Shown here in pieces: positions 33,855-46,728 of a DNA stretch of 64,000 nt. Numbering within the stretch: position 1 is the first letter of the stretch; every line of letters starts with the position of its first letter. Source of the stretch: Cloeon dipterum. Taxonomy: Eukaryota > Arthropoda > Insecta > Ephemeroptera > Baetidae. Where the stretch lies: contig NC_088790.1 in NCBI RefSeq assembly GCF_949628265.1, forward strand, positions 4,902,545 to 4,966,544, written 5' to 3'. The position numbers and the translations under genes were made by a program. The notes beneath the pieces were generated by a model that was given only the letters and a program-made list of their open reading frames with translations, was not told where the DNA came from and made no database searches.

Positions 33855-36800
33855 CTAGTTGTGCACGGGCGTGGCGGTGGTTGGTTGCTGTCTGCGCTCC
33901 AGCTCCTCCACGCTAAACGTGTTCGCGGTCGGAATGGGCGGCATGGCGCCCATTTGCCCAGCACCCGAGAACCACTGCGACAAGTTGGTGCTACTAGACG
34001 AGTCGGCCTGCTGACCTCGCAACGGGCGCGGCATGCCTACAACAGTTTTTACAACCACATTGATCGGCACTTCATATCACTCGGCATGCACGGCAAAACC
34101 AAAGTTAGCATCACTTTAAACTAAAGAAGACGTAGAAGCGTAACGAGCACATCACTTATTCTAATCAGACAGATTCGACTTGCCATGTGGTTGCTGCTGA
34201 GCCATGTTGATGGAGTTGATGGACCTCTGGCCTGAGAGTAGCTGCTGCAGTAGTAAATTACTTCCGCTATTATCCATTGGCAAATCTGCAAAAAATCAAA
34301 AATCACAATATAAGGGGCAAAGAGACCGGACATTACAACCACCAGTTTCTAAAAAAATACGAGTTTTAAGTAGCAGGACTTCTGAGGCAAATATTTATTT
34401 ATATTAAGGTATTTAAAATCAATTGTATCTACAAAATGGGCGAAAGAACCAGAATTTTACCTAAAATGTTCAGATAACAAATCAAATTTCACGAGTTTTC
34501 CGCGCTTTAAGACGCGTCCCACGATTTCATTTTACATTTCCGTTTCGAAAATTCCGCGCATTTTTCCCTCTTCGTCCGGTCGCCTCTACAGCGAATCCAT
34601 CAGACGTGCTTGACGAAATCAAAAGTTGCGTCAATTCAGTCACTTATGCAATGCACTTCCTATAGTAAATGGTTTATTTAACCTGTAAATCCATGATGCA
34701 ATCAGGATTCTACTTCAAAATCTCGATTATAACTTGAAAGTTCAAACTGTAACTCTTTTTATTTGGCATGACACGTGCCTCCTGTATTAATAATTCGGGA
34801 GCCACACCCCTATTTCTAAATTCCCGTGATCTTAAAATTAATATGGCGATTTTCCAGCGGTTTGTGGCATCATTATGCAATGCCTTTATTTCTAATTTCT
34901 GAGGAGCACCTCAATTTTAAAATTCCCTGGAGTTGCACCCTCTTAATATAGTTGCTGTTAACTAGTTCTAAACTAAAATAAACTAGGACTGCCAGAGATC
35001 CTGTCCGCAAGAAACCTGGTGATGGGGTTAAGGGGCGTGCCAGACGATGAGTCGGCGGGAAATTCAAAATTGGTGGGCGTAACTAGTTAAAATTGCCAAA
35101 TAGGGCGTAGGTAGGGGTTATTACAATCCTATGTCACCAATAAATGGCCAAAACCCGGAGTTTAAAAGTATTATTTTTTTAAATCCTTGACAAGCTGGGT
35201 AAGTAGCTAAAATCCCGGACATTGGCAGCCTTACAGTGTTTACAAAGAATACAGTGGTGGTGTTCTTTATAATTTCTAACATTGCAGAGTTTCAAAATAT
35301 TCGGTATTATTCAAGAGTTTTCTCGCGGAAATTGATAATTTTTCCCGCGGCTGTTGGTCTGATGGTACTTGGAACAATTAATGCAGTCTCGAACCTTTAA
35401 AAACCGATCATTCTTATCAAAAACAACAGTTGAACAGTTTATTTTGAGTTGGAACACCGAATTTAACTGGACACAAGCTGTTACCTCTATTTTGCGGTTG
35501 GAACATGTTCTGCTGATTCATGAAAGCCTGTTGCTGCTGCATGGCACCCATCTTTGGAGCACCCATCATTCTCTGCATGCCCATCATGTTTGGCTGCGAA
35601 ACTCTGGTCATGTCTTGCTGGAAATTAAAGGGTGGCTGCTGCTGGTTGCTGCCACCTTTGACTATGGGACGCCCTGTAGGCATATCTAAATGAGGTTTAA
35701 GGACAAATAGATAATGTTAACGAGCAATACCTTGCTGGGGCTTGGGCGCGACAGGCTCAATGGACTTCCAGTTGCTGTGCTGCTCCAAAGGCATGTGAGG
35801 ACGATTGGCCGATTTAGGATCAGCTGAATTTAATTTTGCTTTAAGTACACAACAAAATGGTGAGGCATTAATCAGTTTACCAGATTCAAAGTCCTTCTCT
35901 GCAGTCATCTTACGCAGTACAGAAGTGGGCGTGAAAGCAAGTGGTGAAGATGACGATGGCTTGTTGCTAGAAGGCGACATGGCCCTGTACACAGTGCTAA
36001 TGGGTATAAAAATTTGATCTCAACGCTGTATGACGAGCAATACCTCTGTTTCTCCTGCTTGCGATGGAAATTCTCAGACTGCTCCTCCAATTTTTTCTTC
36101 AGCAAGGCATTCTGCATGATTTGGCGCGTGTGCATAATGAGCTCATGCGGTGAAGGTACTCGGTGAGGGATCCCTGGTGGTATTAATTTGATAAAAATAT
36201 ATTATATGGATTCTTTGGATCTTAAATTTCGAAAATGAAATTATAAAGAAATGACTGATAAAGCGTCTAATTAGCACAATAGATGAGTTACTGAGCCTGA
36301 CCGTAGTGTGAAGACCGACGGGAATTTTCATGTTAATTAAAAAATAAACCAAAAGGGCAACGTGAAATTTGGTAAGCAGACTCTCATTGACTAGACGAAT
36401 TTTTGATGATTCTTAATATTAATTGGATTTCTTGCGATTTTTTTAGCCAAGAACGAAATTCTAGCTCGCAAAATGGATTGAAATATTTACAAAAAACTTT
36501 ATTTTATAGAAGTTTGGGAAAATTTCACCTTAAGATTGACATTATTATTAAATTTAAATATAATGCAGCACTGGAATTTCATTTGTGACAGTGCCAATCG
36601 ATTCCTGATTATTGAAGTTTAGCAGCCAAATCACACAGTAGACATGACATGCCAAAAATTGGCGGAAACGTGAAAACCGTTACTTTGGCGGTTTTTTGTC
36701 TGAATCAAGCAACAAGAACGCCGGCGACCAATCAGAAGAGTTATTTGATTGGACCAATGACCAATCGCTGGTCTAAGACTGAGACAGCACCGCTACAGCG

Positions 36801-39800
36801 AAATCCAGCGGAAGTATGAAGTAGGTCAGCCAGCAGCTAGACTTTTTGTCACTTGACTCGCTTCAGTATGGAGCTGCTGTTGTCTCGGTTAAATATTAGC
36901 GCTTCCTACAATCAGACGACCGCTCGCGTCTATGATTCGTACTCGGTGGTCTTTGAGCACGTTTTTCTAGGTTCAGACAAAAAACCGCCAAAGTTTATAA
37001 GTTGTGCACAATTGTTGATTGAATGATTCAGCTGCCTAACTTAATTCAACCATCAGGACTCGATTGGCACTGACAAAACTGATATTACAATGCTACTTTT
37101 TAAGTATTAACGAAAAGAATTAGCTCAAAAAACGCTTCATAGAAACATTACATTTGAAGCAAATAAAATAGCAAGATAAGAGTGGAAGGACCACAGGGGT
37201 TTCCTCATTAAAATGCATTAAATAAACAAAAAGAACCAATCGCACAGTAATAATTCACTTTTAGCGGGTTGTACCTGAATGCTGCACCGTCAACGAGGAG
37301 CTTTGAATTGGGGGAACAGGACTGGTGCCTAAAACACCTCCCATAGACGGGAAACCTGAAAGCCACCACCAAACTTGACTCCCAACAAGCGTTACTAATT
37401 AATGAGTACACACCTTGGTGCATGAGCGCTTCGCCACCGTTCATTGGCGACGTTATCCGCATTTGCTGGTGCATTGGCACAAGTGGTGACGCTGCTCTGG
37501 CCTGTTGTTGCTGCTGGTGCTGGAGGTGAACCTTAATCACGCCAGCCACCATCTCCTTGACGCGCGGGTTCATGGTCTGGTTGTGCAGCTGGTGAACAAG
37601 GTGCTGCACTGTCAGCTTGCCATGTCGGAGACCTTCGAGAATGTTTTGAGCTTCAGGTCTCATAATCATGTCATGATTCGGGTGCACGTTGTGCATGAAA
37701 GCCTGCACATCAGGTGGAACTGGGGAAGAAGTGGCAGCACTTCCGCCACCAAAGATTCCCCGGCCACCGTAGAACTTGCTCTCTTGCTGTTGTTGCTGCT
37801 GGCGGTGCAACTGCTGTTTATTAAATAAAAAGATAGACGCGATTGATTAAAATATTTATATGGCAATTTTATATTTTTATAAGGGTTTTTAAATCTGCAA
37901 CGTTTGGAAACTCTATTAACAAATAGAAAAAAATCAAAGTTCTTATAAGTAATATGATGACTAACCTGCTGTTGAACTTGTTGTTGCTGCAATTCAAGAA
38001 GTTTCAGCAGAACATCCTGCGGAACAGCTGGCATCTGCTGCTGCTGTTGCTGCTGAGGATGGATCTGCTGTTGAGGATGACCCTTCTGCTCTGAGTAAGC
38101 ACCAAACATGGCTGAAGAAAATCAATGACTGTAAAATTTGACATGCCCAAAGGTAGGAGTAGCGTACCTGGATCAATATCTTTGTTGCCCTGCGAAATGA
38201 TGCGACCTGAAAGTCGAGACGCAGGATTTGGTTTGCCTGACTGACCATCCTTGCGGTCCTGCGTGAAAAAAGTCATCGAGATTGTGTTTTAGTTACAAGC
38301 TTTGCGGTACAAAAAAAAACAACTGAACAGCAAATGACACAGAACACACCTTTCCGTTTTCAGATAAGTCTTCAGGTCCAGATCCAGCTTCCTGAGACGT
38401 CTGCATAAACTGTAAATACCACCAACTAAGTATTCATGCACAAAAAAACTTCACACACAATGGACAAAGAGCTACTAATCGACCCGTATCTCATCTCACC
38501 AGCTTTTGAAACGCCTCTTGGTCTTTGTCCGACTGGCGAGACGCATTCAGATTATGCTGCAGCATTTTCGCCTCCAGCTCCTCCACACTGTGAAAGCGGC
38601 CACTCCTCTCAAGTTCCTTGATCTTGGAGTGCTTCTCCTGCTGCTGACCACGCTGCAGCATAGCTAGCAAGTTGCTTGACTTGTCAGCTTCTGCTGCGGG
38701 GCCACTACTTCCCGCAGCCGCAGGTGAGATTGGTGCGAAATACGCCTCTGATCCTCCTGGAGCAGGTATGTTTACCTTTGGCTCGTCTATTTCTTTCATG
38801 AAACTGCCGAGAAATTCGTCTTGGATAGATGACCTTCTGTTGTCGGTTGGGCTCTCTGGTTTAAAGAAGCGACTAAATCTAGAGCCTCCAGCTTGCTCAG
38901 TGGCTTCGTTCTGATAGCCACCAGGAGCCTGCGTATTATTATGGAGCAAGATATTAAAATCAAATTAAATAATTTTCTGAAAGATACTTACAAATACGTG
39001 ACTCAAGTCTCCATGGATATCATGCTTGAGGAATTCCTCAATGTTGAAAGAATCCTTGGACGCTTCCGCTTTTGGTTCAATGTTTTCTTTCCCTTTGACC
39101 ACTTCAGGCTCAACTTTTTTATCCTCGACTACTTGCTCGACTGCCCTCTCACCTTCCTCCTCTTTAGAAACTGCAAGAGATGAAGGATTTGTGGATAAGA
39201 AAATGCGCTGGACTCCAGGGTTTGATAAAAAGGAAGAAACTTGACAAAAGGACTGTCGTTTTTTTTTTTCAAAAACTTCCTCCTATTTTACGTTTTAAGT
39301 ATTAAAATAGGAAATGCCCAGTGTTTTTCATCCAACAAATAATATCCTTGGGAAACACACTACCAAATTAATTTTAGCATCCTGAGTCCAACAAAAAATT
39401 AAATTACAAAAAAATTTGTTTGTTTCGATTTTGGACAGGGACAGGGCTATATTTTCTAAATTCATTTAGCGTTGAAAATAGGCGTTCTCAATTTTTTAAT
39501 TAATTTCTCATAGCTTTCAAGCTGATGATTTGTACTGTTAACACATTTTTAGTTTATTAATAAATTTAAAAGTTGCACTACATGTAAATCATACATTTTT
39601 CAATGGCCTGAACGAGATATTTTGATGCCTAGAAATGGAATAAAAATTAATATAATGATCAACCTGGAACTATTTGTTCCCCTCTGAGCGTTTGACCGGC
39701 ATTTTCCGGTAATGTGTAGAAACAGACATTTCTAGCTGAAATTCTCGACAAAGCCCATCCATAAAATGCCGTCTGGACTCACCTGGTGACTTTGCTTTTG

Positions 39801-42800
39801 GTGGCGTGCCCTGCTTTTTCTTCTTTTTACCGTCTCCATCTTCAAATCCGTGCAACTCAATCGTGTCATGCTGTGAGGTTGGTCCGCCAGAGAACCACTC
39901 TGGTTCATCATCTCTATCACGGCGGCGGTCATTGCCATATCTGGAACCCTGCCCGCCACGTCTATCTTTTTCGTTCCTCTCGAACTCCCGGCCGAAGGAG
40001 CGGCGGTCGTATCTTTCGTCACGATCGCGCTCGCGAAGCCCTCGGAAGGAGGAAAAGTCGTCTTTCTCACTGCTCATGCGGCCGCCGCTACGTTCGTTGA
40101 AGTCCCAGCCCCGTCCGCCGCCTCCTGCATTGCTCTCGGCCTCACGATTCATAATCCGGCCAGAGCCAATGCGACGAGTAGGTATCTCACGTATTTGATT
40201 ATCTCTGCAGACAGCAACATTGCTTCAAGTTATTTAGAGATTGAATCATTTAAAACAAAAATGATTTGGAAGTGTGGCAAAAAACCGTAACATCAAAAAA
40301 AGTTATAAAAAATCTTTAGTTCATCATCTTTCAAGTAAACAATTTCTTTGTGCTCACCTACTATCCCCTTTTCCGAGGGGGCTCTCAGGCCGTCTGGGGG
40401 CATTGGGGGCTACAGCGTTGGCCCCCATGCCGCACCCAGCGGCCAAGCCACCCCCAGGAACAAAACAACCAGTGTTGAAGCTTCGCCGTTGAGGACTGAG
40501 CACGATGCCATCCTGTTCTTTGCGGATGCGCTCCCTCGGATCGGCCACGCGCTTCACCTTCTCAGGCCCAAGAACGATGGCGTTGGGGTCGTCAGCCGGG
40601 GTGGGCGAGTCCTGCTTGCCCCTCTCCCAGGCGCGTCCACCGCCGCCTCCACTTTGACCAGCTGTCGCCTGTCCAAAGTCTTTGATGCAACTCAAGTTGG
40701 CAACCCTCCTAAAAGTCATGTGAGTTTCTGCCAGAGGGATTTAGAAATTGAGGCTCCTACTTGTTCTTGCTGGGGTCAAAACAGTCCGGTCGGAGGATGC
40801 ACAAGGGATGGGCCTTCAATGCCATCAGCTCATCCCGCGTGTACTGCAGCCTGGGCTCCTTTGGCCGGTCCAGTTCAGCATCGTTCTCCGCGAGTTGCTC
40901 CTTTACTTCATTGTTTTTTGGTTCATCTAGATGCTCTGAAACATAGACGAAAAATTTGCTTTCAGTTACGAAATAAAAGTGACAATTATTTTAATGAGTT
41001 CGTTTTTTAAGGCTAAGTTCAAATAAATGAAAGTCACGAATTCATTTTAAATTTATTAATCTCACAGAGTCTTCAATTTTGAAGCAAAAATACGGTGTAA
41101 ATATAGCTCATAATAAGAATGTTTATCAAATTTCAATTTGAATGTGAAGAAGAAGTAGATCCCTGAAAATTTCCAACATATTTTTTAAGTCAGACAAAAG
41201 GCTTTACATAGCAGTGTCTCTGTTATGAATAATGCAATGAAAGATCAAAGCTTCGATATTAAGAGCACCTCTGCCGTCAATCGATCATTTTAGAGGTCTG
41301 GCACGCGAAATTTTAAGCTCAAATTTTGGCTCGGCGGCTGACCAAATTTCAGACGTTTCGTTTGAGAGTGCTTAAGGGCCCTAAAAGTTGGAGACATTTT
41401 TTTTCACCAGCACATTCCTATTTTTACGACTTTTTGGCCGGCGTCTCGCATGGCAGGCGTAGATCGGCCAAATTCATAGCGGCTGGCTGAGAAATCCATC
41501 AAACTTTGTTAAATTATTGATATTTATATTGCATAATTTCTTTACTGACGCATTGTAATCAGTCCAATCAAAAATGTGGAAGCCAGATAAATTTTATAAT
41601 TTTATTCTACTGAATTTATCAGCCTGCGACCCACGTTTTTTTGCTGCATTTAATTTGTGTTGCTAACAAAAGCTATTATTGAATTATAAATATTTACGAA
41701 GCGTTTGATCAATTTTTTGCCGTGAATACTATAACGTGCTAAATGTTAAATTTTTTTCAAGAAGAATCTTCAGCAAACAGCAAATTATAGGATAATTCGC
41801 TCCAAGATGATTAAAACCAAGCAGCGCAATTTTTAAAAAGCGCGCCCTTCCTGGTTCTTGGACAGGGATAAAAAGCAAAAAATGCACCTATTTGTTGATC
41901 GTACCATTAATTAATTTAAAAAATAGGTACATAAAAACGATACAAATATCCATAATAGAGAATTTTGTTGACTTCAACTTAAAATTGCAGTTTCGCTATG
42001 ACAACTTTAATTTTCACGCCAGACAAAGCGTAGAATATGGTCAGAAATGAATACCCTAGCATCAGACAGTGTGAATCCGTAGAAAAGTAGAATTCATTTG
42101 ATCACTTCAAGATAAAAGCGAGATCAAGAACACTGAAAACCTGTTCTACGCTAAGCGAAAAGCAACTTATTTTTTTATCTCCCTCCCACGGTTTTTTTTG
42201 TTTAGAAAATAGTAGACTGTATCAAAAAATTTCAATGGCAAATATTAAATTTAATGCAAATTGATTGATAAATTATTTGTACAAACCAATCTTTTCAAAA
42301 ATTAGATGATTAGAAACTAGGAAAAATGTTAGTAATGTTAATGTGCTAGCAAGAGTGGTGCCACATTCCGCACATTCTGTCGGCCTTTCACAGAATTGCT
42401 GTGATATCCTGTTTGTGCCTGCCTGAGCCTGGTCGGGCTGTACGATTGTAACAGAACTTAAATCATTGTTCAGGATTCCATTATGCCGGGTGCAACGGTG
42501 ATAATAAATTGGACAAATTCACAGTTTCTAATTCGCTGAGGAATTAAATATATAATTTACGATGCTCGAACACACCATTAAAATGATTGGGGGACAATTA
42601 GTTCATACGCAGTCAACATTTCAATTGTGTACAAGATTGTTTTACATAAATAATAAATCAATTATAGAAGCTGAGTATAAACGAATTTCATTAAATTTCA
42701 CAATCAGTTTAGTTCGCTTTGGCGAGACGTGCACGACGCACTAATTCAGGCAGAGCGCGGTGCTAACAAAAATCGATTTGTCCAGGGCAGCGATTCAGGG

Positions 42801-45800
42801 GACGACGAACTTACTGGTTCGGGGGTTGCGGCGGCCGCGACTTCGACGGGGCCTCTGCGGCTGTTTGTGGGGGCCCTCGAGCGTTGTCGACCCCATGAGC
42901 AAGGGGGCCGATTCGCGAGGCCCCGCAGCCTTCTTGCATTTGCCGGACTCGGTTTTCAGGACGTTGCGCGATCTTTTGACCCCGGTTACCACCTTGGTGA
43001 CCTCCATGAGGCTGGATTCGGTGAGCAAAATCTTGGTGCAAGTAGCCATCGCCGTCCGAATTGTCTAGATCGGAAAAGTTCCTAGCCTGCAGCCGAGTCT
43101 GCTCGCTTTCCAACCTTGCAGACGCAGCTCGACAAGTCGGCAGACAACAGCAGAGCGAAAGGGGGGTGCGGAAGGGAGGGCAGTCAGCTTGGCCGCATCC
43201 CATTGGTTCTGCAACGCTTGCGCGCACTTCGTTCATTACACTCGTTTACCGCCCAAATTGACAAAATACAAAAATTCGCGACGCACTGAACTACTGATCC
43301 CTTGCTCCCATAAAATCGTCTTTTAAATTACATTATCGTCATAATATGTACACATTCACACATTTCAGCTGCAAAAATTCGTTCTGATCTGATCTTCATT
43401 AATACGCAGGTAATGTTATTTTATTCGAATTCTTCGTCTTCGTAACTAGAATGTAATACGTTGAAATACATAACCCGACACTTGCTCGTATCCAGTTTCC
43501 TTTGTGTGAATTTACATATAAGAAACAAGAATTTTTAGGGGGCCCTAGGTACTCGTATGTATGTAAATTTGGCAAAAAATTAGTAGGAATATTTTGAATT
43601 TTTCTATGTGAACGTGAGAAAAATTACAATTTATGATACATACACTGCAACTTTTAGTGTTCGCCACCCCTGCGTGTTTCTGATTCTAAAAACACTGGCG
43701 AGAAACTGTTATTTTTTGCCATAATATAAAAACTAGCATTTCTTTTAAATGGCATGCACATTTTTGTTAGTTGCAAAGTTTTGGTTTCTTTGGAATACAT
43801 ATAATATGTAAGTCCTTCCACTTCTAAATGTAGATATATGTATATTTAATGCTCGGATAATATACCGCCAAGCATGAAAAATGCGAGGGAGTAATATTTA
43901 CCACTCAATTGTAGAATAATATCCAATTCTATCTGTTGTATGTATATATATTAAAATAAATGTATTTTTCTGTGGTGTGCCCGGAGATCGCAGATTAGCG
44001 CCACGCGCAGCTATGGCGTCGAATGGGGACCGCACTCTGAGTGAGGAAGGCAAATGAAAATGAAGGCATAAAGCGAGCTTGTGACATTATTCTAGTTAAT
44101 ACATTGCGTTAAACGAATTGGGCTGATCGGATGGAAAAACCGGAAAACACTTGCGACACTTGTACAGAGAACAAAATGAGCTTGGGCTCTCAGCTGCCTG
44201 CATTTCGACGCCATAATTGGATCTGTCCGGCGGGAAACTGGTCCCGCTGCTAATTTAGATGTTTTTTTATTTAAATAATTAATATGACCTAATTTTACTA
44301 AAAGGGAGGAAATTTTTACTGGAGAGTTCTGTTCTACAAATATATGTGCACCTTTTTTTCTTATTTGGAACAAATCTCTGATCTCTCTCTTCCACTGGTG
44401 AGTTTCACTAAATATTATGCTGGGGATATAAACTTTATTAATAAATTAGCTTTGTTAGAGGCGCCATTTTCGCGAATTATTTGAAGCAAATTGTAGACCC
44501 CACTTAAAATAATTGACTTCAACTGCTACCTTAAAAATTGGCGACTCGCGATCTTTTGCATTTTAATGGTGATTTGTTAAAATAAAAGGGACCATTATAT
44601 TCGTGCCACGGTAAATCCATGACTAGTAAAAAAGAATTTTTTATCAAGAGTTAAATTGTCCCTTGTTCAATTTTGGCAATATTGAATTTTGGCCTCAGAT
44701 TCGTGTTCAGGGTGAGGGTGACGTCAGCATCAGGTGTGTCATCATGATGTGTAAAAGGTGATTTTTGTAAATTTAACTGTCAGTAATATGTATTAGCCGA
44801 GGGCCGTTTACTGCAAAAGCAACGGCGATAGAAGAGCCAATTTTCCGCGTCACGAACGATTTCAGTTTCAGATTGGCAAGTAGAGAAAATAATAGTGCTT
44901 CAAGTCGCCAGCAGAAGGTACCACTGTATGATCAAAATTTCAAGGCGTTTATTCTATGATTTCAGACTCAATCCTGCCTTCTGCACTTGATATGATTACT
45001 TTTGAATTGCTTAAACCAACATTCAGTCCAGCCAATCCCTGTAGAAACATCAGCAAAGATTTTTTGCGTATCAACGGCGATTGAATGGATTGGATGTTAG
45101 TTTAAAAGCACATCAGAATAAATTATTTTAATTGCAGATTGCACAGCAGCCAGCAGTAGGATTAAGTCTTAAGTCGTAGCAGAGGTGCCTTAAATCATAA
45201 GTATGCGGTGGTGCCATCTGATTGTGGCTTGAAACATTCCTCAGGGCTTGCGCAATAGGGGGACTGACAATAATGTTCATGATTTCCAGGGGATATAGCT
45301 CTCATTTTGATTGCAATTTAAACATTGTTTTCATGCGCTATATCTTGAGATTGTGAGTACTAAACCTATTAAAATTTTCGATCTTTCAGTATTAAAATGC
45401 TAAAGGAGTTATTTATATTTGAATTAAAACAAAATCTGCCACCCGCATCAAAGTAAAGCTTCATGGAAAAAAGAGTGAAAAATCCTTTCTGCCGGTACCT
45501 AAAAAACTCTTGATATTAATAGGGAAAAAGGTTTTATTTTCCAAGGTTATTGGCGTTGAAGTTTGCGAGAATATCGGCTGCAAAGCTTGCTTGCCGCTCC
45601 AGAGGCGAGCACTGTCTCCTTATTGAAAATCAGGATTTAATTCGCTAGGAGGGAAATTTAGCTCATAATTTGCACATCGTTGTTTAGATTGTGACGATAG
45701 GAATCGAAATCAAGCGAGAAATCATTGACAAGCCACTTGTTTGTCAGAAAAATTCGGAAAAATCTAAGAGATAGGACAGTGACTTGGTTCTGATATTACA

Positions 45801-46728
45801 TCGCACATTGCAGAGTTTAAATGTTGCTATAAATCTCACAAACAATATCCTCAATGTACCACGTGCTAAAGCCAATAATGCAAAATGTTCGACTTTTTTG
45901 ACCTGTTACGCTCTACATTGAGCCACGTTACTTGGTACATCACCAAATACACACGAGAAAAAATGTTTATAATTAATTTCGTTACTTTGCTGACGCTAAA
46001 AATTGATCGCGCTATATCAGCAGCTAAAGAGCTAATTATGAATTATTCTTCCTGTTGAAAATTTTTCTTTTCAACAATTAAATGTAAAAAAAACATTAAT
46101 AACTATCCAAGTAAGACATTTTTGATAACGCATCACGCATCAATATCGAACATGTGTTTACTTTAAGTGGGGCCTGTGTGTTGGAGCGAAAGGCGAGTTC
46201 CGAGTTGCAGTGGAAGCGCACTCGCTTTATTGACTGCAGGCGCCGAATTCTATAAATAGTTGGAAGTTGGAACCCTCCTCCTGGGGGTTACTGCAGCCAT
46301 TTGTGATACCAAGCACAAGCATTCACGAACGAACCAAATCTCGCTTGGCCAGTAAAAGCAAAAATCCTTCGAGCGCCAATTCCTTCCTGCTGCCCTTCAT
46401 GAATACCGTGGATTGTATGTGCAGCCAATCAATTAATCGCGAACATTCCAGGGCCGAAAACCAGAGACCGACAAGGGGTGCCGGGGTTTGATTATCGGAG
46501 TTGATTGAGCCCGCCGCGTTTTGAAAATAAAATTGTAATCAACGAAAGAGTTGTGCAGCATGCCAATGCGGTGCTAACGGAGCAGTCGGCGCGATTGCGT
46601 TTGGGTCTGGTGACGTCGCATTCACTCGCTCATTCACACTCACATTTTTGAATAACAACAATGTTGGATTTACCTGGCGACTGATTGTTGCCATCCAGCT
46701 GCTGATTGCCGACAGCCTCTTCGGACAT
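33855..46728 (-). CDS. 4E-T: eIF4E transporter 4E-T (EIF4E nuclear import factor 1)
   Basis: Coding exons: 46674–46728, 40761–40935, 40358–40708, 39783–40204, 38992–39170, 38500–38928, 38350–38409, 38168–38258, 37966–38111, 37414–37813, 37275–37355, 36044–36173, 35881–35996, 35731–35823, 35485–35685, 34184–34285, 33855–34036; 3,213 bases, 1,070 residues. All phases agree. Diagnostic parts: the eIF4E-binding motif YTRDELM (residues 50–56), RRIGSGRI near 205, EPEWFSGGPTSQHDTIELHG from 294, NIEEFLK, SRFSRFF, GRIISQ, a mid-region RPEAQNILEGL, then RVPSPHELIMHTRQIMQNAL and LAFTPTSVLRKMTAEKD, as in animal 4E-T. The protein binds eIF4E, represses translation and links mRNAs to decay factors in P-bodies. 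Long Gln-rich stretches occur in exons 9–10. One intron (34037–34183) appears to be GC–AG. Length is close to the human protein. Confidence 0.95.
34286..35484 (-). other. 4E-T intron 15 (1.2 kb)
   Basis: Between the Gln/Met-rich exon 15 and exon 16. AT-rich; no repeat or exon recognised. Confidence 0.5.
36586..37075. mobile_element. Inverted-repeat element (MITE-like, family F) in a 4E-T intron
   Basis: The left end TGACAGTGCCAATCGATTCC and the right end are inverted copies (right, reversed: TGTCAGTGCCAATCGAGTCC). Further in, ACTTTGGCGGTTTTTTGTCT at 36682 and beyond (23 bases) has a perfect reverse complement at 36972–36994. It encodes nothing. It lies in the 1.1-kb intron between 4E-T exons 11 and 12, and a truncated relative is at 27710–27989. 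Target-site duplications are not clear. Confidence 0.8.
42815..43049 (-). CDS. Candidate alternative first exon of 4E-T (78 codons)
   Basis: On the minus strand an ATG in a strong context (GACGGCGATGG) opens 78 codons, MATCTKILLTESSLMEV onward, Lys/Arg-rich and with GC-ending codons typical of real exons, in a GC-rich island within AT-rich intron. It ends in a good donor (ACCA|GTAAGT) in phase 1, exactly the phase needed to join 4E-T exon 2 at 40935. Such a transcript would replace the first 18 residues by a basic N-terminus while keeping YTRDELM. If not spliced, the frame stops after six more codons (84 residues), so a small independent gene is the alternative. I do not recognise the peptide. 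Confidence 0.45.
45615..45725. repeat. Dispersed repeat family C, copy 1
   Basis: Resembles 63285–63400 in the same orientation: GAGCACTGT(C/T)TC…, then AATTTGCACA and GATAGGAATCGAA(A/T)TCAAG. Moderate identity; likely an old interspersed repeat. Confidence 0.55.

Larger units (their letters stand above)
40936..46673 (-). other. 4E-T intron 1 (5.7 kb)
   Basis: Separates the 18-codon first exon from the exon with the eIF4E-binding motif. It contains a GC-rich island at 42770–43250 with a candidate alternative first exon, a repeat C copy at 45615–45725, and a possible inverted repeat (TATGGCGTCGAAT near 44012 against ATTTCGACGCCATA near 44201). The rest is AT-rich with no ORF of note. Confidence 0.55.

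Noticed and set aside
40348..41010. 220-codon plus-strand ORF
   Set aside because: It is antisense to 4E-T exons 2 and 3, which carry the eIF4E-binding motif and fit in phase.
42729..43085. 118-codon plus-strand ORF over the GC-rich island
   Set aside because: The minus-strand frame has the better start context, codon bias and a phase-compatible donor, so the plus frame is taken as its shadow.
43998..44252. Possible inverted-repeat element around TATGGCGTCGAAT
   Set aside because: Only 13–15 bases match in the arms, the outer parts diverge, and no second copy was found.
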